A stretch of 6,857 bases of DNA, from NCBI GenBank assembly GCA_026196445.1, contig JAPHTE010000213.1:1-6857 (forward strand), read 5' to 3'. Positions within the stretch are counted from its first letter, which is position 1, and each line of letters starts with the position of its first letter. Positions 1 through 4,794 of the stretch are shown here, in pieces. The translations under genes were made by a program, and so were the position numbers. A model generated the notes under the pieces. That model was not told where the DNA came from, did no database searches, and was given only the letters and a program-made list of their open reading frames with translations. The DNA comes from Lysobacterales bacterium (GTDB lineage: Bacteria > Pseudomonadota > Gammaproteobacteria > Xanthomonadales > SZUA-36).

Positions 1-419
1 AACTGGACTCGGTCGGCCTGGCTGGCAGCGAAGACCTGATGCCACATAGCCTGTCAGGCGGCATGGCGCGACGGGTCGCATTGGCGCGGGCGGTGATCAT
101 GAATCCAAAAATCGTCCTGTTCGATGAGCCGATGACCGGGCTCGACCCGATCGCGATGTCCACGGTGGGCCAACTGATCCGTGAAACCAACGACCGGCTC
201 GGATTGACCAGCGTGATCGTTACCCACAATGTCGAGCAGATGAAAAAGCTGGTGGATTACTGTTTCATCCTCGCTGGCGCCAGGCTGATCGCCGAGGGCA
301 GTCCGCAGGCGGTGATGGAAAACACAGACCCGGCCGTTGAACAATTCATGCAGGGCCGGGTCGAAGGCCCACTTTCTTTCAAGCGCCAGGACACCCCCGG
401 CGTCCAGGTTACAGGCTGA
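1..419 (+). CDS. mlaF: MlaF, ATPase of the Mla phospholipid-transport ABC complex (5' end outside window)
   Basis: This is the C-terminal half of the cytoplasmic ATPase that powers MlaFED-type phospholipid transport between inner membrane and periplasm. The reading frame is open from base 3 and codes for 138 visible residues. Visible motifs are the ABC signature SLSGGM (visible residues 16-21), Walker B IVLFDE followed by PMTGLDP (about 37-48) with catalytic Glu42, and the H-loop histidine in VTHN (residue 75). Walker A and the Q-loop lie upstream of the window. LSGGMARR and the D-loop context are typical of the MlaF/Ttg2A group rather than of generic ABC ATPases. The C-terminal tail contains EGPLSF, resembling the tail that in E. 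coli MlaF reaches across the dimer and touches MlaB. The gene ends 7 bp before mlaE. Family assignment is very secure; only the 5' extent is unknown. Confidence 0.95.
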   Translation, partial: LDSVGLAGSEDLMPHSLSGGMARRVALARAVIMNPKIVLFDEPMTGLDPIAMSTVGQLIRETNDRLGLTSVIVTHNVEQMKKLVDYCFILAGARLIAEGSPQAVMENTDPAVEQFMQGRVEGPLSFKRQDTPGVQVTG

Positions 420-426
420 GCGGATA

Positions 427-1191
427 ATGAATACCCGGCGCTTGCAGAAATTGACCGGACCCGTTGCCGAAACCGGCCATTGCGGGATTTTCCTGTTACG
501 TATGCTGGGCAGTATCCGCCCGGAACGCGAACTGTTCGTCAGCGTGCTACAGCAGACTTACCTGATCGGCGCCCGTTCGCTGGTCATTATCATGATCTGC
601 GGCTTTTTTGTCGGCATGGTTCTGTCGCTGCAATCCATTAACGCGCTGCAGCAGTTCGGCGCCTCCGACCAGGTCAGCCTGCTGGTCGGCAAATCCCTGT
701 TCCGGGAACTCGGCCCGGTACTCACGGCCTTGCTGTTCGCGGGCCGGGCCGGCACCTCGGTGGCAGCGGAAATCGGACTGATGAAGGCCACCAGCCAGAT
801 CGAGGCCATGCAGCTAATGGCCATCGACCCGGTACGGCGCATCGCCCTGCCCCGCTTCCTGGCTGGATTGATCTCGATGCCCTTGTTGACGGCAATGTTC
901 AATGCTTTTGCCATCCTCGGCTCCGTGGTGTTCTCCATCGGTGTCATGGGGCTGGACCCGGGTATATTCTGGAGCAAGTTGCACACGGGTATTTATTTTG
1001 TGCAGGATTTCATGGGTGGTGTCTGGAAAAGCCTGTTGTTCGGCGGACTGGTCAGCCTGGTCGCCGTTTACTTCGGCTATTACGCAAAACCCACCGGTGA
1101 AGGCGTCGGCACTGCAACGACCAGGACGGTCGTGCTGAGCTCGGTGCTGGTGCTTATTTTTGACTTTATCATGACTTCGTTCCTTGTCTGA
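427..1191 (+). CDS. mlaE: MlaE, permease of the Mla phospholipid-transport ABC complex
   Basis: This inner-membrane permease subunit forms the dimeric lipid channel between the MlaF ATPases and the MlaD ring. The 254 residues are close to E. coli MlaE (260). The N-terminal amphipathic stretch (about 1-45) is followed by a membrane segment at about 50-70, and further hydrophobic segments lie at about 145-175, 205-225 and 235-253. Family hallmarks are RELGPVLTAL (93-102), GRAGTSVAAEIG (106-117) and the following cytoplasmic coupling region with IEAM and IDP (125-135). The ATG at 427 is chosen because it gives the standard MlaE N-terminus just after the mlaF stop. The frame stays open upstream to a TTG at 337, but that extension would lie inside mlaF and does not look like MlaE. 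The Shine-Dalgarno is weak, so translation may be coupled to mlaF. The TGA stop sits in the loop of a hairpin (1182-1201). Confidence 0.96.
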   Translation: MNTRRLQKLTGPVAETGHCGIFLLRMLGSIRPERELFVSVLQQTYLIGARSLVIIMICGFFVGMVLSLQSINALQQFGASDQVSLLVGKSLFRELGPVLTALLFAGRAGTSVAAEIGLMKATSQIEAMQLMAIDPVRRIALPRFLAGLISMPLLTAMFNAFAILGSVVFSIGVMGLDPGIFWSKLHTGIYFVQDFMGGVWKSLLFGGLVSLVAVYFGYYAKPTGEGVGTATTRTVVLSSVLVLIFDFIMTSFLV

Positions 1192-1201
1192 AAGGACAAG
1201 G
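1182..1201 (+). other. Hairpin around the mlaE stop codon
   Basis: A perfect 7-bp inverted repeat, CCTTGTC (1182-1188) and GACAAGG (1195-1201), encloses the six bases TGAAAG. The first three of those are the mlaE stop codon. In RNA a closing U-G pair would leave a GAAA (GNRA-type) tetraloop. No T-run follows, so it is not a canonical intrinsic terminator. It lies just before mlaD in the longest gap of the operon. A role in mRNA processing, stability or translational coupling is inferred only. Confidence 0.5.
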
Positions 1202-1226
1202 CACATGGCGTATTGACGGAAAGATT

Positions 1227-1697
1227 ATGCGAGCAAATTACAAGGTAGAATTGACATCCGGAATTTTCCTGTTAATGGGCATCGCGGCCCTGTTGTGGCT
1301 GGCGATGGAAGCCACTGATTATGGCATGCAGGTCGGCGATGACACCTACCAGGTCACGGCCCGTTTCGCCAATGTCGCGGACCTCAAGGACCGGGCGCCA
1401 GTCAAGGTCGGTGGTGTCACGGTCGGCCTGGTGAGTGGCATCGTTCTCGATCCCGTCACATTCGATGCCGTCGTGACGATGCAGATCGATAGCAGGTTTT
1501 CCGATATCCCCAACGATTCCGGTGCGGCGATCCTGACCAGTGGTGTACTCGGCGACCGTTATGTTGGCCTGCAACCCGGCGGGGCCCTGGACGCACTGGT
1601 AGACGGTGACGAGATACTGATAACACAGTCCGCAGTCGTACTGGAAACCCTGATCAGCAAGTACCTGTTCAGCGCAGGCAAGGAGGGCGCAGAATGA
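1227..1697 (+). CDS. mlaD: MlaD, membrane-anchored MCE-domain lipid-binding subunit
   Basis: MlaD forms a hexameric ring of MCE domains on the periplasmic face of MlaE, through which phospholipid passes to or from MlaC. The protein has 156 residues. A single N-terminal transmembrane helix (about 11-27) anchors it, followed by one MCE domain (about 38-117) with the typical PVKVGGVTVG (58-67), LDP (74-76) and TSGVLGDRYVGLQPGG (104-119). A C-terminal helix, SAVVLETLISKYLF (135-148), matches the E. coli helix that lines the central pore. The protein stops soon after it, whereas E. coli MlaD (183 aa) carries an extra low-complexity tail. The ATG at 1227 has only a close-set GGAAAG upstream; no other start fits the helix. 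The stop overlaps the mlaC start (ATGA), implying translational coupling. Confidence 0.96.
   Translation: MRANYKVELTSGIFLLMGIAALLWLAMEATDYGMQVGDDTYQVTARFANVADLKDRAPVKVGGVTVGLVSGIVLDPVTFDAVVTMQIDSRFSDIPNDSGAAILTSGVLGDRYVGLQPGGALDALVDGDEILITQSAVVLETLISKYLFSAGKEGAE
1680..1686 (+). promoter_or_regulatory. Strong ribosome binding site for mlaC
   Basis: AAGGAGG lies inside the last codons of mlaD, 7 bases before the mlaC ATG at 1694. It is the best Shine-Dalgarno in the operon and fixes the mlaC start. It fits with a soluble periplasmic carrier being made in larger amounts than the membrane subunits (inference). Confidence 0.8.
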
Positions 1698-2308
1698 AAA
1701 CCTGGCTATTGACCCTGCTGTTGATGGGCGTTGCAGGTAACCTGTTGGCTGATCATATCCCTGGCGATGATCCGGTATCTTTGGTAAAGGATACGACCGT
1801 GCATATCTTTGCCGACGTCACGGAAAACATGGACCGCTTCAAGGCCAACCCGGAAGAACTGCAGGCACTGGTCCAGCGTGACCTGATGCCGTTACTGGAT
1901 ATCAATTATGCAGCCCGCCTGGTGTTGGGCCGCGCCGGCAGGGGTTTACCCAGCGAAAAAATCGACGAATTCGCAGAAAGCATGAGTACGCGGCTTATCA
2001 GTCGCTACTCGACGGGCCTGCTGTATTTCAGCAGCGAAGTCGAGCTGCAGGTACTGCCGCAGCGTGGCGACCTCAACGAGAAGCTCACCCGCGTGCGCAC
2101 GCGGGTCAAGCTGCCCAGCGGCGGCGAGGCACCGGTCGATTACGCGTTCCATAAGACCGCAGACGGCTGGAAGGCTTTTGACGTGATCGTCGAGGGTATT
2201 TCCTACGTCACCACTTACCGCAACCAGATCATGCCCGAAGTCCAGGCCAATGGCATCGACAGCGTGATCGAACGGCTCAACAGCGGCCAGCTGAAACTGG
2301 CCGAGTGA
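1694..2308 (+). CDS. mlaC: MlaC, periplasmic phospholipid-binding carrier
   Basis: MlaC is the soluble periplasmic shuttle that carries a phospholipid between the outer-membrane MlaA complex and the inner-membrane MlaFED complex. The protein has 204 residues (E. coli 211). The N-terminus is a classical Sec signal peptide: Lys2, a leucine-rich core at 5-18 and probable cleavage after Ala19. The mature part matches the MlaC/Ttg2D family, with the helical PEELQALV and LLDINYAARLVLG region in the first third. Family-typical WKAFDVIVEGISYVTTYR lies at 159-176, a strand and helix that help form the lipid pocket. The start is fixed by the AAGGAGG site at 1680-1686 and by the ATGA overlap with mlaD. 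The stop overlaps the next gene by 4 bases (GTGA). Here mlaC is followed by mlaA, not mlaB. Confidence 0.95.
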   Translation: MKTWLLTLLLMGVAGNLLADHIPGDDPVSLVKDTTVHIFADVTENMDRFKANPEELQALVQRDLMPLLDINYAARLVLGRAGRGLPSEKIDEFAESMSTRLISRYSTGLLYFSSEVELQVLPQRGDLNEKLTRVRTRVKLPSGGEAPVDYAFHKTADGWKAFDVIVEGISYVTTYRNQIMPEVQANGIDSVIERLNSGQLKLAE

Positions 2309-3072
2309 CGCGCACCGCCATGCGGCGAATGTCACGGCTCATTGTCGGTATCACGCTGAGTGCGTTGTTGTTCGCTTGTGCCGGTACGCAAAACCGCCAT
2401 ACCGACCCGATCAACGACCCGTGGGAAGGATTTAACCGCAAGGTTTACGCGTTCAACGACAGACTGGACAAGGTTGTGCGGCCGGTATCGGTGGGTTACG
2501 ACAAGATCATGCCCGATCCTGTGCAGCGCGGGGTCGGCAATTTTTTCAGGAACCTCGACTCACCCGTAACCATCGTCAACCAGCTGTTGCAGGGCAAGTT
2601 CAAGCAAAGCGGGGTCAGCCTCGGGCGTTTCCTGCTCAATTCCACCGTCGGTCTGCTCGGCTTCTTCGATGTCGCCAGCAAGGCGGGTATTCCCTACTAC
2701 AACGAAGACCTCGGACAGACCCTGGCCAAATGGGGATACAAGGACAGCCGCTACCTGGTATTGCCCATTTTGGGCCCGTCAACCTTCAGGGACGGTACGG
2801 GGCGCCTGGCGGACAGTTATTACCACCCGGTCGGCCGCGCCATCCACGGCCGCGAGGAGTGGGGCTACTGGATCGTAAGGGGTATCGACCAGAGGGCCCG
2901 TTTCCTCGAACAGGACTCAGAACTCGAACAGGCTTTTGACCCTTATGTGTTGCTGCGTGACGTTTGGCTGCAGAACCGGCAATACGAGCTCTACGATGGT
3001 GATCCACCCATGGCGGATTATGACCTGTACCTGGAAGACTACTCTGAAGAACAGCCGGACCCGGAAAACTAA
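2305..3072 (+). CDS. mlaA: MlaA (VacJ), outer-membrane lipoprotein of the Mla pathway
   Basis: MlaA sits in the outer membrane, where in E. coli it pairs with OmpC/OmpF and withdraws phospholipid from the outer leaflet, handing it to MlaC. From the GTG at 2305 the protein has 255 residues (E. coli 251). A short basic N-terminus and hydrophobic core lead to the lipobox LFAC with lipidated Cys25; Ala at the next position fits outer-membrane sorting. The VacJ signature NDPWEGFNRKVYAFND (37-52) follows, then NFFRNLDSP, LGRFLLNSTVGLLGFFD and LVLPILGPSTFRDGTG. DPYVLLRDVWLQNRQYEL comes near the end, then an acidic tail. The start is uncertain: GTG 2305 overlaps the mlaC stop (GTGA), while ATG 2320 and ATG 2329 are in frame and would still give a valid, shorter lipoprotein signal. 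No strong Shine-Dalgarno decides between them. In E. coli mlaA is unlinked to mlaFEDCB; here it is the last gene of the operon. Confidence 0.95.
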   Translation: MTRTAMRRMSRLIVGITLSALLFACAGTQNRHTDPINDPWEGFNRKVYAFNDRLDKVVRPVSVGYDKIMPDPVQRGVGNFFRNLDSPVTIVNQLLQGKFKQSGVSLGRFLLNSTVGLLGFFDVASKAGIPYYNEDLGQTLAKWGYKDSRYLVLPILGPSTFRDGTGRLADSYYHPVGRAIHGREEWGYWIVRGIDQRARFLEQDSELEQAFDPYVLLRDVWLQNRQYELYDGDPPMADYDLYLEDYSEEQPDPEN

Positions 3073-3144
3073 CGGGCGGGAGTTTTGTTGCACAGGTCAT
3101 ACCTGCGTCCGGTTCCCTTCGCGAAATTGCAAATCGAACTCCGG

Positions 3145-3179
3145 GTGCACTGAGCCGGCCACAAGACCGGCTCGAGCAC
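3145..3179. terminator. Stem-loop between convergent mlaA and hydrolase genes, possible terminator
   Basis: In the 117-bp gap between the two convergent genes, GAGCCGG (3152-3158) pairs with CCGGCTC (3167-3173) across an 8-base loop. An outer GTGC (3145-3148) can pair with GCAC (3176-3179) around a small internal loop. The position suits transcription ending for both genes. No T-run follows on either strand, so a canonical Rho-independent terminator is not shown. A smaller hairpin, CCTTG-TCT-CAAGG (3183-3195), lies next to it over the hydrolase stop codon. Confidence 0.4.
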
Positions 3180-3189
3180 TGCCCTTGTC

Positions 3190-4692
3190 TCAAGGTGCCA
3201 TAAAACAGACCCCGGTAAGACGCGTCAGCGGAATGATGGTAGAAACTTCTGCCGATTCGACCTCGAATTCGATGTGATTGCAATCGATCGGCCTGATGGT
3301 AGCAGTACCCCAATCATCCATCGTGACCAAATCGTCCTGCAAGAAAATACCCCCGATGGGTTGGCGGATGTTCACTTGCCCTATCCCGTCGACCAACCTG
3401 CCTGATATCGTGAACCATCGCTTGTCCCCGGTATCGGTATAGGTATACCAATAACCAACCGGCTTGTTCCTCTCTTCAAGAATCTGCAATGAGAAGCCCT
3501 GTCCATTGGTGCTGGGATCGTACCAGGAACCCGTAAAACGGTCATCCAGCACGGGATTGAGTTCAGGTAGAATCCAGCCCAGCAGCAAGGCGTCCACATC
3601 CGGGCCGTTGTAGTTATAGTTGTCGGCTGTCGTAACCACTACAAGGTCCAGTTCCGGCACCACGAAGATAACCTGGCTTCCCCAACCTGATGCGAAGAAA
3701 ATATCCCAGCTACGGCCGAGAGTGTCGTCAATGTTCGCTATCCACCACTGATAGCCGTGCCCCCAGCCAGGTTCGGGAAAATAGTCGGAATTTTCAGAAT
3801 TGCTGTACTTGGTCCAGGAAGCCTCTATCCACGACTGGTCAAGAATCCTCTGCCCGTTGTAGACTCCCCCGTTGAGGTAGAGCTCACCGAATTTCAGCAT
3901 ATCCCGTGCTTTCAGCCACAGTGAAAATCCCAATGGAACGTCATGGTCCGGACCCGGCCACTGCATAAGGCCGGTTCCTGGTCCATCTTCGCTGTACACT
4001 TCCCAGTGCACCTGATCGATTTCAAGGGGGGCAAACAGTTCCTGCATGGCAAATTCTTCAGTAGCCATACCCGTGGAGACGCGCAATAAGCGGCTCATCA
4101 GCGTTGAAGCGCCTGAACTGTAGGTAAACTTCTCACCGGGTTCTGCATCCATGGGCCGGGTCAAAAAGTACTGGTACCAATCGCCAGATTCAATCATCTG
4201 GCGAGCCGAGTTTTGCGGGTTGCGGTAATCTGTGCTCTCCTCATCCCATGCCACTCCATGCCTCTGCTGTAAAATGTGTTCGACCGTGATGTCTGCCTTG
4301 CCCTGGTACGCGGTTTGTGACAGGTCATAAAGGTCGGAAAAATAGTATTCCAGGCGTTGATCCAGTTCGATTTTCCCCTGTCGATGCGCAATACCGATCA
4401 ACGCGGACCCGACACTCTTTGTTACCGACTGAACCTGGTGTAAATCATCCGCTTGTGAACCACGAAAATAATCCTCGTAAATGATCTCCCCGTGCTGGGA
4501 AACAATCACGGCCTTGAGGTTTCCGAAATCACCTTGCTCGATGGCTGAACTCAGGCCGTCAAATTGCTGGGCTGCCAGAGGTGAAGCCAGAAACAAGGCA
4601 GCCAACGTGAGGACGCCGCAAAATAGCCGCGCTGCCATTTCTGCACCGGTCGTGACAAACCTGTGGTATATGTTTGGTAGGAATGTGTTCAT
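3190..4692 (-). CDS. Secreted serine hydrolase, class C beta-lactamase-like family (PF00144), with C-terminal add-on domain
   Basis: The 500-residue protein is probably exported by a Sec signal peptide with a hydrophobic core at about 23-39 and cleavage near Ala41. The catalytic domain (about 45-375) shows SVTK (89-92) with nucleophile Ser89 and Lys92, YSS (191-193) as the second motif, HGYQWW near 312-317 and ASGWGSQ (334-340) in place of KTG. RHGVAWDE, PGEKF and PELDLVVV also match the beta-lactamase/esterase/6-aminohexanoate-oligomer hydrolase-like family. Substrate cannot be told; a true beta-lactamase is not implied. From about 386 to 500 an extra domain begins FTGSWYDPSTNGQGFSL and continues with YWYTYTDTGDKRWF. 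It holds the only two cysteines of the mature protein (471, 496), which may form a disulfide. The ATG at 4692 is chosen for its AAGGTG site; a TTG at 4734 and an ATG at 4638 (shorter, cleaner signal peptide) are alternatives. It lies 102 bp behind the receptor gene on the same strand. Confidence 0.88.
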   Translation of the reverse strand: MNTFLPNIYHRFVTTGAEMAARLFCGVLTLAALFLASPLAAQQFDGLSSAIEQGDFGNLKAVIVSQHGEIIYEDYFRGSQADDLHQVQSVTKSVGSALIGIAHRQGKIELDQRLEYYFSDLYDLSQTAYQGKADITVEHILQQRHGVAWDEESTDYRNPQNSARQMIESGDWYQYFLTRPMDAEPGEKFTYSSGASTLMSRLLRVSTGMATEEFAMQELFAPLEIDQVHWEVYSEDGPGTGLMQWPGPDHDVPLGFSLWLKARDMLKFGELYLNGGVYNGQRILDQSWIEASWTKYSNSENSDYFPEPGWGHGYQWWIANIDDTLGRSWDIFFASGWGSQVIFVVPELDLVVVTTADNYNYNGPDVDALLLGWILPELNPVLDDRFTGSWYDPSTNGQGFSLQILEERNKPVGYWYTYTDTGDKRWFTISGRLVDGIGQVNIRQPIGGIFLQDDLVTMDDWGTATIRPIDCNHIEFEVESAEVSTIIPLTRLTGVCFMAP

Positions 4693-4696
4693 ATGT

Positions 4697-4704
4697 ATCA
4701 CCTT
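4697..4704 (-). promoter_or_regulatory. Ribosome binding site for the serine hydrolase
   Basis: Reading the minus strand, AAGGTGAT runs from 4704 to 4697. The AAGGTG core is followed by six bases and then the ATG at 4692-4690. This is the best site among the three in-frame start candidates and supports the 500-residue form. Confidence 0.65.
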
Positions 4705-4715
4705 GTGTTTGCGAA

Positions 4716-4732
4716 GACCCTTTTTGCGGGTC
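4716..4732 (-). other. Small hairpin in the hydrolase leader
   Basis: On the minus strand GACCC (4732-4728) and GGGTC (4720-4716) can pair around the loop GCAAAAA, about 24 bases before the hydrolase start codon and just upstream of its ribosome binding site. The stem is only 5 bp and overlaps the last TTGACC repeat, so it could be chance. No T-run follows, so termination is not supported. Confidence 0.25.
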
Positions 4733-4772
4733 AAGTTACCCTGGCGCGGTCAAAACTTGACCACGCTGTCAA
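4729..4772 (-). repeat. Three TTGAC motifs at 19-bp spacing with overlapping dyads, possible operator
   Basis: On the minus strand TTGACA (4772-4767), TTGACC (4753-4748) and TTGACC (4734-4729) begin exactly 19 bp apart. The first two are each followed by GCG. A plus-strand TTGACC (4757-4762) turns the middle copy into a perfect dyad, GGTCAA-AAC-TTGACC (4748-4762). A second, imperfect dyad, GGGTCAAGTTACCC (4728-4741), is centred about 20 bp away, close to two helix turns. The cluster lies between the receptor stop and the hydrolase start. A regulator-binding role is inferred; no matching regulator gene is in the window. Confidence 0.4.
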
Positions 4773-4794
4773 TGAATTAATCGTGCCCTTTTAG

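Noticed and set aside
337..426. Extended MlaE N-terminus from the TTG at 337
   Set aside because: The extra 30 residues lie inside mlaF coding sequence and do not resemble MlaE, while the ATG at 427 gives the expected length and N-terminus.
814..1206. Long open frame of 130 codons opposite mlaE (and a 142-codon frame at 558-986)
   Set aside because: Both lie wholly antisense to a well-supported mlaE and have histidine/arginine-rich, non-family-like translations typical of shadows of GC-rich genes.
2936..3277. Possible small plus-strand gene after mlaA that might be the missing mlaB
   Set aside because: Most of it overlaps mlaA and the hydrolase in another frame, and the translation shows no STAS-domain pattern.
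2786..3313. Minus-strand frame of 175 codons across the 3' end of mlaA and the intergenic gap
   Set aside because: It overlaps two recognisable genes, its translation is low-complexity and Arg/Gly/Ser-rich, and no ribosome binding site or known motif supports it.
3190..4692. Calling the hydrolase an AmpC-type beta-lactamase
   Set aside because: It has SxxK, but YSS instead of YAN and a GWG-type third motif instead of KTG, plus an extra C-terminal domain. These fit the wider PF00144 esterase/amidase-like group, so resistance function is not supported.
4744..4772. TTGACA at 4772-4767 (minus strand) as a sigma-70 -35 box for the hydrolase
   Set aside because: At 16-18 bp downstream the sequence is GC-rich (around CCGCGC), with no -10-like hexamer. 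The other TTGACC copies also lack a suitable -10 at the right distance.
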